Of a stretch of 64,000 nucleotides of DNA, positions 1-12,107 are shown in pieces (the first letter of the stretch is position 1; the number at the start of each line of letters is the position of its first letter). The position numbers and the translations under genes are program-made. The notes under the pieces were generated by a model that saw nothing but the letters and a program-made list of their open reading frames with translations, did no database searches and was not told the DNA's origin. The stretch is from Sympetrum striolatum (lineage: Eukaryota; Arthropoda; Insecta; Odonata; Libellulidae), in assembly GCA_947579665.1 (NCBI GenBank), contig OX388343.1:101127657-101191656 (forward strand). The letters run 5' to 3'.

Positions 1-1020
1 ATTGGCCATAACGTGAAACCCCCAGGAAAAAAGCGACTTCGATCCTCAGTGTCATGGGTTCGATTCCAGAGGGCCCCAAAGTCCCGATTTTTCCCGTTTA
101 AATGCATTGCTTTGATTTTCGGGAATTTTTAAAAAATACTTCCCGGATAGGTAGAGAATCGAAACTCTAGGAGCCTATATATATGGTCATGATCTATGAA
201 AAACATAAATGAGTTTTACGGAAAATATCCTGGGTTCGATGCTAGGTCAAGGCAAAAATCGGCCGTTTAAAATGTATTGAGGCGATTTTTAAGATTTTTT
301 TTGGACCCTTTCCCAATGGCATGGAAACTTGAAATTCGGCATGGAGTTGGAGATCATAAATATATTTCATAATCAAATTTTACATATTTGCTGATGGTTC
401 TTGGTTCGATCCCAGAGAGCAATTTACAGTCCTCAATGCATTTCTTATGGAGATAACAGAAAAAGGTTTTAAGCAATTCCCGGCATGATATCGACTTCAA
501 ACTTTTTATGAAACAAGATGAAGTTCTAATAAGACATACTGTGCATTCACAGCCACCAATATTTCCTGGGTTCGACACCAGGCGTCTCTAGAATCATTAA
601 AATATCCGATTTATAAGAATTAATTTAAACCCCTTCCCCATAATATTAAAACTTGAAATTCGGCATATATATAGAACTTATAGATAAATTTCGAAAACAT
701 ATTTTATATTTCCTAGATCGTCCTTGGTTCGAATCCAGAGAGCTATTAATATTCGTGAAAAGTAGGTCTTCGTTTGAGGCAGTTGCAGCCAATATTTCTG
801 CTTGAATTTTCACACGTATTTAGAGAAGATGATCTACTGATGTGCTGCATAGAAATTACACCAAAAAGACCAGGGTTCGATGCCAGACGATTAAATTGAA
901 GCGAATTTTAAGAATATTTTCAAATTCTTTTTTTCCTTTCCGGAACCGTCCCGATATAATGCCGTTATGAAATTAGTGTTGTCGATCTGCTTGCAGTATG
1001 CAAGCTACATTTTACTCGTA
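1..1020 (+). repeat. B-box repeat unit 1, type I, forward, 5' end cut by the window
   Basis: GGTTCGA cores lie at about 57, 233, 403, 569, 726 and 874. Their middle monomers carry the type I partners: CCCAGAG, CACCAGGCG and ATCCAGAG. The unit ends at the ACTCGTA border, after the 7-bp hairpin GCTTGCAGTATGCAAGC. Confidence 0.85.
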
Positions 1021-1133
1021 ATAGATATAGATGCTTCTCCGGATTCATTCATGTATCCATATCTATTATATATAGATGCTTCTCCGGATTCATTCATATA
1101 TTCATATAGATAGATAGATAGATAGGATACTAA
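1021..1133. repeat. Inter-unit spacer with GATA microsatellite
   Basis: Two copies of the conserved spacer word GATGCTTCTCCGGATTCATT are followed by about five GATA repeats that run straight into the GGATACTAATTCACAGG border of the next unit. All later spacers are variants of this arrangement. Confidence 0.8.
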
Positions 1134-2227
1134 TTCACAGGCTAAACCAGAATCGTCATTGATTTGAAATTTTTATGACGTATTGGCCATAACGTTTAAC
1201 CGGTAGAAAAATTGCGATTTTGAACCTCAGTGTCATGGGTTCGATTCCAGAGGGCCCCAAAATCCCGATTTTTCCCGTTTGAATGCATTGCCGTGATTTT
1301 CGGGAATTAAAAAAAAATACTTTCCGGATAGGTAGAGAAGTAAAACTCAAGGTGCCTATATTTATGGTCTTGGACTTTCGAAAACATCAATGACTTTTAC
1401 AAAAGTTATCCTGGGTTCGATGCTAGGATGATGCAAAGATCTGCCCTTTAAAATACATGGGAGCCGTTTTTCATTATTTTTTTAGATGCACTTATCGAAA
1501 TGATAGGATGTTCGTGCTTGGCTGGAACTTGTATGGTACGAATAAGTTTTAGAAAAAAATTTTCATAAGACCGTACTGTTCCTGGGTTCGAAGCCAGAGC
1601 ACAATAACGTTTCTCTCATAAGGAATATAAAGGAAAAGTAGGACGTCATTTGAGGCAGTTGTAACCAATATTTCTGCTTGAATTTGCATACGCGGTTAGA
1701 GATGGTGTTTTTCTGTTGTGCTGCATAGAAAGTATTGCCTGAAAGACCCGGGTTCGATGCTGGGCGGTAAAAATATCCCCCATATATAATACTATGGGGT
1801 ATCTTTTCATAATTTTTTTATGCATTTATCGATATGTAAGGGAGCTCTTGCTTAGATGGAAGATGTATATTAACACTTTGTTTAAGAAAAAAAATAGATA
1901 AGACAATGCTGTTCCTGGGTTCGATGCCAGAGCACATTATAATTTCTCAAATAAGGAGTGTATGTGAATATTAGGACGTTGTTTGAGGTAGTTGCACCTA
2001 ATAGTTTTGCTTGAATTTTCACACATAGTTTGATATGGTTATCTTCTGTTTTGCTGCATAGTAAGTACACCAGGAAGACCGGGGTTCGCTGCCAGGCGAT
2101 TAAATTGCAGCGAATTCTACGAATATTTTGAATTGTTTTTTTCTTTTGATGTCCGTCCCGATATGATGCCGATATGAAATTAGTGTTGTCGATCTGCTTG
2201 CAGTATGCAAGCTACATTTTACTCGTA
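1134..2227 (+). repeat. B-box repeat unit 2, type II, forward
   Basis: Cores lie at about 1238, 1414, 1585, 1751, 1918 and 2083, the last degraded to GGTTCGC. The first two and the last monomer match type I, but the middle three are a different set (partners AGCCAGAGCAC, TGCTGGGCGG and TGCCAGAGCAC). This defines type II. Confidence 0.85.
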
Positions 2228-2310
2228 TTCATATATATATATATACGAGTAAAATGTAGCTTGCATACTGCAAGCAGATCGACAACACTAATTTTATATC
2301 GGCATCATAT
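2165..2310. repeat. Tail-to-tail palindrome between units 2 and 3
   Basis: The 3' end of unit 2 meets the inverted 3' end of unit 3 across a short AT spacer centred near 2236. The two arms match almost perfectly for at least 60 bases on each side. This is the first orientation switch of the array. Confidence 0.85.
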
Positions 2311-3321
2311 CGGGTCGGTCCTTAATAGAAAAAAAAAGGATTGAAATATTTCTTCAAATTCGCTGAAATTTCATCGTCTGGCAATGAACCCGGGTCTCTC
2401 TGGTGAATTTACTATGCAGCACAATAGAAGATCACCGATTCTAACTATGTGTGAAAATTCAAGCAGAAATATTTGGCTACAACTGCCTCAAAAGACGTTT
2501 TAATTTTCACGAATGTAAATGGCTCTCTGGATTCGAACCAAGGACGATCTTGGAAATCTAAAATATGTTTCTAAAAGTTATTTATGATCTCTATCTATAT
2601 GCCAAATTTCAAGTTTCTATATTGTTGGGAAAGGTTTGAAAATAATTCCTAAAAATCGGAGCAATTTCTGAATGCAGAGACACCTGGTGTCGAAGCCAGG
2701 AGTTACTGTAAGCTGTGAATGCAAAGTTTGATTTGTAACGACTGGCTTTTCTATCATGCAAAGTTTGATGTCGATAGCATGCCGGGAAGTACCTTAATTT
2801 TGTTTCCGTTATCTCCGTAAGAAATGCATTGAGAAGTGCAAATGGCCCTCTGGGATCGAACCAACGACCATCAGCGAACATCTAAAATTTGATTATGATA
2901 TATATTCATGATATCTATCGACGTGCCGAGTTTCAAGTATCCATGTTATCGGGAAAGGATCCAAAAAAAATCTTAAAAATCGCCGCAATGCATTTTAAAC
3001 GGCCGATTTTTGCACCGACCTAGCATCGAACCATGGACAAAATTCGAAGATGTCTTTTTGATTTTCGTTGGATATGCACGGCTTCTAGAGGTCCCTCGAA
3101 TTTCAATTCTCTCCTTTTCCGGAAAGGGCCTCAAAAAAATTTTGGAAAATCCCCGCCATGTATTCTTATGGGGAAAATCGCGACTTTGGGGCCTTCTGGA
3201 ATCGAACCCATGGCACCGAGGTTCAAAATCACATTTTTTCTGGCGGTTACACGTTATGGCCAATACGTCGTAAAAATTTCAAGTCAATCACGCTTGTGGT
3301 TTAGGCTGTGAATTAGTATCC
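2244..3321 (-). repeat. B-box repeat unit 3, type I, reverse
   Basis: Reverse-complement cores (TCGAACC and variants) lie near 2385, 2533, 2688, 2855, 3024 and 3200. The first has decayed to ATGAACC. The order is type I read backwards. Confidence 0.85.
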
Positions 3322-3347
3322 TATCTATCTATCTATCTATATAGGTA

Positions 3348-4448
3348 TACGAGTAAAATGTAGCTTGCATACTGCAAGCAGATCGACAACACTAATTTCA
3401 TATCGGCATCATATCGGGACGGACATCAAAAGAAAAAAAAATTCAAAATATTCGTAGAATTCGCTGCAATTTAATCACCTGGCAGCGAACCCCGGTCTTC
3501 CTGGTGTACTTACTATGCAGCAAAATAGAAAATTACCATAACAAACTATGTGTGAAAATTCAAGCAAAACTATTAGGTGCAACTACCTCAAACGACGTCC
3601 TACTATTTACATACACTCCTTATTTGAGAAATTATAATGTGCTCTGGCATCGAACCCAGGAACAGCATGGTCTTATCTATTTTTTTTCTTAAACAAAGTG
3701 TTAATATACATCTTCCATCTAAGCAAGAGCTCCCTTACATATCGATAAATGCATAAAAAAATTATGAAAAGATACCCCATACTATTATATATGGGTGATA
3801 TTTTTACCGCCCGGCATCGAACCCGGGTCTTTCAGGCAATACTTTCTATGCAGCACAAAAGAAAAACACCATCTCTAACCGCGTATGCAAATTCAAGCAG
3901 AAATATTGGTTACAACTGCCTCAAATGACGTCCTACTTTTCCTTTATATTCCTTATGAGAGAAACGTTATTGTGCTCTGGCTTCGAACCCTGAACAGTAC
4001 GGTCTTATGAAAATTTTTTTCTAAAATTTATTCGTACCATACATCTTCCAGCCAAGCACGAACATCCTATCATTTCGATAAGTGCATCTAAAAAAATAAT
4101 GAAAAACGGCTCCCATGTATTTTAAAGGGCAGATCTTTGCATCGTCCTAGCATCGAACCCAGGATAACTTTTGTAAAAGTCATTGATGTTTTCGAAAGTC
4201 CAAGACCATAAATATAGGCACCTTGAGTTTTACTTCTCTACCTATCCGGAAAGTATTTTTTTTTAATTCCCGAAAATCACGGCAATGCATTCAAACGGGA
4301 AAAATCGGGACTTTGGGGCCCTCTGGAATCGAACCTATGACACTGAGGATCAAAGTCTCTTTTTTCCTGGGGGTTTCACGTTATGGCCAATATGTCATAA
4401 AAATTTCAGATCAATGACGCTTGTAGTTTAGGCTGTGAATTTGTATCC
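3348..4448 (-). repeat. B-box repeat unit 4, type II, reverse
   Basis: Cores lie near 3485, 3650, 3816, 3983, 4152 and 4328. Its monomer order is the reverse complement of unit 2, and long stretches are nearly identical to it, so the two type II copies are close relatives in opposite orientation. Confidence 0.85.
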
Positions 4449-4503
4449 TATCTATCTATATAGGTATATATATGAATGAATCCGGAGAAGCATCTATATC
4501 TAT

Positions 4504-5580
4504 TACGAGTAAAATGTAGCTTGCATACTGCAAGCAGATCGGCAATACTAATTTCATATCGGCACCATATCGGAACGCTCCTCAAAAGAAAAAAAAAAGG
4601 ATTGAAATTTTTCTTAAAATTCGCTAAAATTTCATCGTCTGGCATCGAACCCGGGTCTTACTGGTGAACTAACTATGCAGCACAATAGAAGATCATCATC
4701 TCTAACCATGTGTGAAAATTCAAGCAGAAATATTGGCTACAACTGCCTCAAAAGACGTTCTAATTATCACGAATGTAAATGGCTCTCTGGATTCGAACCA
4801 AGGAAAATCTTGGAAATCTAAAAGATGTTTCTGAAAGTTATTTATGATCTCTATCTATATGCCGAATTTCAAATTTCTATATTATTGGGAGAGGTTTCCA
4901 AATAATTCCTAAAAATCGGATCAACTTCTGATTGCAGAGACACCTGGTGTCGAACCCAGGACTTATTGTAAGCTGTGAGTGCACAGCTTGATTTGTAAAG
5001 ACTTGCTCTTGTATCATGCTAAGTTTGATGTCGATAGCATGCCGGGAAGTACCTAAATTATGTTTCCGTTATCACCGTAAGAAATGCATTGAGAAGTGAA
5101 AATGGCCCTCTGGGATCGAACCAAGGACCATCAGCGAACATATAAAATTTGATTATGAAATATTTTCATGATATCTATCGAAGGGCCGAGTTTTATGTAT
5201 CCATGTTATCGGGAAAGGATCCAAAAAAAATCTTCAAAATCGCCGCAATGCATTTTAAACGGCCGATTTTTGCCCCGACCTAGCATCGAACCCGGGATAT
5301 TTTCCGTAAAACTCATTTATATTTTCGATAGAACATGTTCATATATATAGGCTCCTTGAGTTTTGATTCTCTACCTATCCGGGAAGTATTTTATTTTAAT
5401 TCCCGAAAATCAAAGCAATGCATTTAAACGGGAAAAATCGGGACTTTGGGGCCCTCTGGAATCGAACCCATGACACTGAGGTTCAATATCGCAATTTTAC
5501 TGGCGGTTACCCGTTATGGCCAATATGTCGTAAAAATGTCAAGTCAATGACGCTTGTGGTTTAGGCTGTGAATTAGTATC

Positions 5581-5581
<1 letters not shown>
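4504..5581 (-). repeat. B-box repeat unit 5, type I, reverse
   Basis: Reverse unit of 1078 bp with six cores of type I order, for example near 4645, 4793, 4949, 5116, 5285 and 5460. It is followed by the longest CTAT tract of the array. Confidence 0.85.

Positions 5582-5624
<43 letters not shown>
5581..5624. repeat. (CTAT)n microsatellite
   Basis: About eleven perfect CTAT repeats join directly to the unit border and then to the spacer word GAATGAATCCGGAGAAGCAT. Confidence 0.95.
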
Positions 5625-5660
5625 ATCCTTGAATGAATCCGGAGAAGCATCTATCTATTA

Positions 5661-6767
5661 TACGAGTAAAATGTAGCTTGCATACTGCAAGCAGATCGAC
5701 AACACTAATTTTAAGTCGGCATCATATCGAGTGAGTCCTCAAAAGAAAAAAAATGGATCTAAAATATTCTGATTATTCGCTGCAATTTTTTCGTTCGGCA
5801 TCGAAGCCGGGTCTTCCTGGTGATACTTACTATGCAGCACAATATAAGTTCACCATCTCTAACTATCTGAGAAAATTCAAGCAGAAATATTATCTGCAAC
5901 TGCCTCAAACGACGTCCTACTTTTCCCTTATATTTCTTATGAGAGAAATGTTAATGTGCTCTGGTATCGAACCCAGGAATAGTACGGGCTTATGAAAATT
6001 TTTTTCTTAAACCAGTTTTAACCATACATCTTCCAGCCAAGCACGAACTTCCTATCATTTCGATAAGTCCATCAAAAAAATAATGAAATACTAACCCTAT
6101 GTATTTTAAACGGGAGACATATTTACCCCCCGGCACCGAACCCGGGACTTTCAGGCAATACTTGCTATGCAGCACAACAGAAAAACACCATCTCTAACCG
6201 CGTATGCAAATTGAAGCAGAAATATTATCTGCAACTGCCTCAAACGACGTCCTACTTTTCCCTTATATTCCTTATGAGAGAAAAGTTATTGTGCTCTGGA
6301 ATCGAACCCAGGAATAGGACGGTCTTATAAAAAATTTTTTCTAAAACTAATTCGTATCATACATCTTCCAGAAAAGCACGAACATCCTATAATTTCAAAA
6401 AGTGCATCAAAAAAAATAACGAAAAACTACTCCCATGTATTTTAAACGGCGGATTTTTGCATCGTCCTAGCATCGAACCTAGGATATTTTTCATCAAAGT
6501 CATAATGGTTTTCAATAGCTCATGACCATGTATAACGGCTCCTAGAGTTTTGATTATCTTACTATACGGGAAGTATTTTTTATAAATTCCCGAAAATCAA
6601 AGCAATGCATTTAAACGGGAAATATCGGGACTTTGGGGCCCTCTGGAATCGAACCCATGACAGTGAAGTTCAAAATCGCAATTTTTCTGGCGGTTACACG
6701 TTATGGCCAATGCGTCGTAAAAATTTCAAGTCAATGCCGCTTATAGTTTAGGCTGTGAATTAGTATC

Positions 6768-6768
<1 letters not shown>
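5661..6768 (-). repeat. B-box repeat unit 6, type II, reverse
   Basis: Cores lie near 5800, 5968, 6137, 6301, 6473 and 6649 in type II order. At 1108 bp it is the longest unit. It is followed by a CTAT tract at 6768-6799. Confidence 0.85.
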
Positions 6769-6799
<31 letters not shown>

Positions 6800-6845
6800 A
6801 TAGGTATATCCATGAATGAATCCGGAGAAGCATCTATATATCTAT

Positions 6846-7447
6846 TACGAGTAAAATGTAGCTTGCATACTGCAAGCAGATCGACAACACTAATTTCTTG
6901 TCGGCATCATATCGGGACGGCCCTCAATAGAATATAAAAAGGGATTGAAAAAGTTCTTAAAATTCGCTGCAAACTAATCGTCTGGCATCGAACCTAGGCC
7001 TTCCTGGTGAACATAATATGCGGCACAACAGAAAATCACCATCTCTTACTATGTGTGAAAATTCAAGCAGAAATATTGCTCCAACTGCCTCAAACATCGT
7101 CCTACTTTTCAATAATGTAAATGGCTCTAGGATTCGAACCAAGTACGATCTAGGAAACCTAAAATATGTTTCTGAAATGTATCTATATTCTCTATCTATA
7201 TACCTAATTTCATGTTTTAATATTATTGGGAACGGGTTCAAAAAAATTCCTAAAAATCGGATAATTTACTGATTGTACTGACGCCTGGTGTCGAACCCAG
7301 GAAATATTGTTAGCTGGGAATGCACCTTATGACTTATAAGTATATCATCTTATATTATGCAAAGTTTGAAGTCGATATCATGCCGGGAAGTACCTAATAC
7401 CTTTTTCCATTACCTTTTTAAGAAATGCATTGAGGAATGTAAATGGC
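6846..7447 (-). repeat. B-box repeat unit 7, type I, reverse, truncated
   Basis: Three complete monomers (cores near 6988, 7133 and 7290) are followed by part of a fourth. The unit then stops within AAATGGC and joins CTATCTATTATACGAG, the spacer of the next unit. The lost half would have held the remaining cores and the 5' border. Confidence 0.85.
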
Positions 7448-7460
7448 TATCTATCTATTA

Positions 7461-8536
7461 TACGAGTAAAATGTAGCTTGCATACTGCAAGCAGATCGGC
7501 AATACTAATTTCATATCGGCATCATATCGGGACGGTCCACAAAAGAAAAAAAAAAGATTTAATTTTTTCTTAAAATTCGCTGAAATTTCATCGTCTGGCA
7601 TCGAACCCGGATCTTACTGGTAAACCTACTATGAAACACAATAGAAGATCACCATCTCTAACTATGTGTGAAAATTCAAGCAGAAATATTGGCTATAACT
7701 GCCTAAAAAAACGTTCTAATTTTCACGAATGTTAATGCCTCTCGGGACTCGAACCAAGGACGATCGTGGATGTCTAAAACATGTTTCTGAAAGATATTTA
7801 TGATCTCTATTTATATGCCGAATTTCAAGTTTGTATTTTAGTGGAAAAGGTTTCAAAATAATTCCTAAAAATCGGATCAAATTCTGATTTCAGAGACACC
7901 TGGTGTCGAACCCAGGACGTATTGCTAGCCGTGAATGCACAGTTTGATTTGTAAAGACTTGCTCTTATATCATGCAAAGTTTGAAGTTGATAGCATGTCA
8001 GAAAGTACCTAAATTTTGTTTGCGTTATCTCCGTAAGAAATGCATTGAGAAGTGAAAATGGCCCTCTGGGATCGAACCAAGGACCATCAGCGAACATGTA
8101 AAATTTGATTATAAGGTATATTCATGATATCTATCCACGTGCCGAGTTTCGAATATCGATGTTATCGGGAAAGGATCCAAAAAAAATCTTCAAAATCGCC
8201 GTAATGCATTTTAAACGGCCGATTTTTGCCCCGATCTAGCATCGAACCATGGACTATATTTTAAGATGTTTTTCTGATTTTCGTTGGATACGCACGGCTT
8301 CTAGCGATCCCTCGAGTTTCAACTCTTTCTCCATCCGGGAAGTACCTCAAAAAAAATTTCGAAAATCCCCGCCATGTATTCTTATGGAGAAAATCGCGAC
8401 TTTGGGGCCCTCTGGAATCGAACCCATGACCCTGAGGATCAAAATCGCAATTTTTCTGGTGGTTACACGTTATGGCCAATACGTCGTAGAAATTTCAAGT
8501 CAATGACGCTTGTGGTTTAGGCTGTGAATTAGTATC

Positions 8537-8537
<1 letters not shown>
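7461..8537 (-). repeat. B-box repeat unit 8, type I, reverse
   Basis: Full-length reverse unit of 1077 bp with six type I cores, for example near 7601, 7748, 7905, 8072, 8240 and 8418. It is followed by (CTAT)n at 8537-8577. Confidence 0.85.
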
Positions 8538-8576
<39 letters not shown>

Positions 8577-8580
8577 ATAG

Positions 8581-8660
8581 GTATATCCATGAATGAATCC
8601 GGAGAAGCATCTATATATAATAGATATATAGATGCTTCTCCGGATTCATTCATGTATATA
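8581..8660. repeat. Head-to-head palindrome between units 8 and 9
   Basis: The spacer word ATGAATGAATCCGGAGAAGC and its inverted copy face each other across a short TATATAATAGATATA centre near 8620. This is the second orientation switch of the array. Confidence 0.85.
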
Positions 8661-8692
8661 CCCAGATACCCAGATACCCAGATACCCAGATA
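8661..8692. repeat. (CCCAGATA)n microsatellite
   Basis: Four 8-bp CCCAGATA repeats replace the usual GATA tract. The same variant precedes unit 11 (about 10951-10975) and, as a single copy, unit 13. Confidence 0.9.
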
Positions 8693-9768
8693 GGATACTA
8701 ATTCACAGGCTAAACTACTGGCGTCATTGACTCGAAATTTTTACCGCGTATTGGCCATAACGTACAACCGCCAGAAAAATTGCGATTTTGAACCTCAGTG
8801 TCATGGGTTCGATTCCAGAGGGCCCCAAAGTCTCGAATTTTCCCGTTTAAATGCATTGCTTAGATTTTCGGGAATTAAAAAGAAATACTTTCCGGATAGG
8901 TAGAGAATTAAAACTCAAGGAGCCTATATATATGAACATGATCTATCGAAAACATAAATGAATTTTACGGAAAATATCCTGGGTTCGATGCTAGGTCGGG
9001 GCAAAAATCGGCCGTTTAAAACGCATTGTGGCGATTTTTAAGATTTTTTTTGGACCCCATTCTGAATGCATGTAAACTTGAAATTTGGCATGGTGTTAGG
9101 ATTCATAAACATATTTCATAATCAATTTTTTTTAATTTGGTTATGGTCCTTGGTTCGATTCCAGAGGGCCATTTGCACTCCACAATGCATTTCTTATGGG
9201 GATAACGGAAACTAATTTCAGGTACTTCCTGGCATGATATTGACTTCAAACTTTGCATAAAATAAGATCAAGTTCATAAAAATCTAACTGTGCATTCACA
9301 GCTACCAGTGTGACCTGGGTTCGACACCAGGCGTCTCTACAATCAGTAACTGATCCGATTTTCAATAATAATTTTGAACCCTTTCCCAACAATATAGAAA
9401 GTTGAAATTCGGCATGTAGTTAGATATCATACATACATTTCAAAATCATGTTTTAGATTTCCAAGATCGTCCTTGGTTCGAGTCCAGAGAGGCATTTACC
9501 TTCATGAAAATTAGAACGTCTTTTGAGGCAGTGGTATCCAATATTTCTGCTTGAATTTTCACACATAGTTAGAGATGTTGATCTTCTATTGTGCTGCATA
9601 GTAAGTTCACCAGTAAGACCCGGGTTCGATGCCAGACGATAAAATAACAGTGAATTTTACGAATATTTTCAATCCTTTTTTTCCTTTCCGGGACCGTCCC
9701 GATATAATGCCGTTATGAAATTAGTGTTGTCGATCTGCTTGCAGTATGCAAGCTACATTTTACTCGTA
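8692..9768 (+). repeat. B-box repeat unit 9, type I, forward
   Basis: Cores lie at about 8805, 8981, 9151, 9316, 9474 and 9621. It is a good reference copy: 1077 bp, with both borders and all six cores clear. Confidence 0.85.
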
Positions 9769-9830
9769 ATAGATATAGATGCTTCTCCGGATTCATTCAT
9801 GTATATACCTATATAGATAGATAGATAGAT

Positions 9831-10908
9831 AGGATACTAATTCACAGCCTAAACCACAAGCGTGATTGACCTGAAATTTTTACGACGTATTGGCCATAAC
9901 GTGTAACCGCCAGAAAAAATGTGATTTTGAACCTCGGTGCCATGGGTTCGATTCCAGAAGGCCCCAAAGTCGCGATTTTCCCCATAAGAATACATGGCGG
10001 GGATTTTCCAAAATTTTTTTGAGGCCCTTTCCGGAAAAGGAGAGAATTGAAATTCGAGGGACCGCTAGAAGCCGTGCATATCCAACGAAAATCAAAAAGA
10101 CATCTTCGAATTTTGTCCATGGTTCGATGCTAGGTCGGTGCAAAAATCGGTCATTTAAAATGCATTGCGGCGATTTTTAAGATTTTTTTTGGATCCTTTC
10201 CCGATAACATGGATACTTGAAACTCGGCACATCGATAGATATCATGAATATATATCATAATCAAATTTAAGATGTTCGCTGATGGTCCTTGGTTCGATCC
10301 CAGAGGTCCATTTGCACTTCTCAATGCATTTCTTACGGAGATAACGGAAACAAAATTAAGGTACTTCCCGGCATGCTATCGACATCAAACTTTGCATGAT
10401 AGAAAAGCCAGTCGTTACAAATCAAACTTTGCATTCACAGCTTACAGTATCTCCTGGCTTCGACACCAGGTGTCTCTGCAATCAGAAGTTGATCCGATTT
10501 TTAGGAATTATTTTGAAACCTTTCCCAATAATATAGAAACTTGAAATTTGACATATAGATTGAGATGATTAATACCTTTCAGAAACATATTTTTAATTTC
10601 CAAGATCGTCCTTGGTTCGAGTCCCGAGAGCCATTTACATTCGTGAAAATTAGAGCGTCTTTTGAGGCAGTTGTAGCCAATATTTCTGCTTGAATTTTCA
10701 TACACAGAAAGAGATGGTGATTTTCTAATGTGCTGCATAGTAAATTCACCAGTAAGACCCGGGTTCGATGCCAGACGATGAAATTTCATCGAATTTTAGG
10801 AATATTTTCAATCTTTTTTTTTCTTTTGTGGACCGTCCCGATATAATGCCGATATGAAATTAGTGTTATCGATCTGCTTGCAGTATGCAAGCAACATTTT
10901 ACTCGTAT
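9831..10908 (+). repeat. B-box repeat unit 10, type I, forward
   Basis: 1078-bp forward unit with cores near 9946, 10120, 10291, 10459, 10616 and 10761. Its first 300 bases are nearly the reverse complement of the corresponding end of unit 3. Confidence 0.85.
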
Positions 10909-10975
10909 TTAATAGATATATAGATGCTTCTCCGGATTCACTCATGATATACCCAGATACCCAGATACCCAGATA

Positions 10976-12049
10976 GGATACTAATTCACAGGCTAAACTA
11001 CTGGCGTCATTGACTCGAAATTTTTACCACGTATTGGCCATAACGTGAAACCCCCAGGAAAAAAGCGACTTTGATCTTCGGTATCATGGGTTCGATTCCA
11101 GAAGGCCCCAAAGTCGCGATTTTCCCCATAAGATTACATGGCGGGAATTTTCGAAAATTTTTTTGAGGCACTTCCCGGAAAAGGAGAGAGTTGAAACTCG
11201 AGGGATCGCTGAATGCCCCCCATATCAAAAGAAAACCATAAAGATATCTACGAATATTATCCTAGGTTCGATGCTAGGACGGGGCAAAAGTCGGCCGTTT
11301 AAAATGCATTGCGGCGATTTTTAAGTTTTTTTTTGAACCCTTTTCCGATGGCATAGAGACTTGAAATTCGGCATGGCGTTAGATATCATCATTATATTTC
11401 ATAATAAAATTTTACATTCCCTTATGGTCCTTGGTTCGATCCCAGAGGGCCATTTACATTCCTCAACGCATTTCTTATGGAGATTACGGAAACACATTTT
11501 AGGTGCTTCCCGATATTATATCTACTTAAAACCTTGCATAACATAAGATCAAGTTATTACTAATCAAACTGTGAATTCACAGCTATCAATGTTTCCTGGG
11601 TTCGACAACAGGTTTCTCTGCAATCAGAAGTTGATCCGATTTTTAGGAATTATTTTGAAACCTTTGCCAATAATATAAAAACTTGAAATTCATCATATAG
11701 ATAGAGATCATGAATAACTTTCAGAAACATTTTTTAGATTTCCAAGATCGTCCTTGGTTCGAATCCAGAGAGCCATTTAAATTCATGAAAATTAGAACGT
11801 CTTATGAGGCAGTTGTAGCCCATATTTCTGCTTGAATTTTCACACATCGTTAGAGATGGTGATGTTCTATTGTGCTGCATAGTAAGTTCACAGTAAAGAC
11901 CCGGGTTCGATGCCAGACGATGGAATTTAGGCAAATTTTAAGAAAAATTTCAATCTTTTTTTTTCTTTTGATGGCCGTCCGGATATGATGCCGACATGAA
12001 AATAGTGTTGCCGATCTGCTTGCAGTATGCAAGCAACATTTTACTCGTA
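10976..12049 (+). repeat. B-box repeat unit 11, type I, forward
   Basis: 1074-bp forward unit with six cores, for example near 11091, 11265, 11431, 11600, 11757 and 11905. It is preceded by CCCAGATA repeats. Confidence 0.85.
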
Positions 12050-12107
12050 TAATAGATACATGAATGAATCCGGAGAAGCATCTATATATAATAGATATAT
12101 ATAGAGA

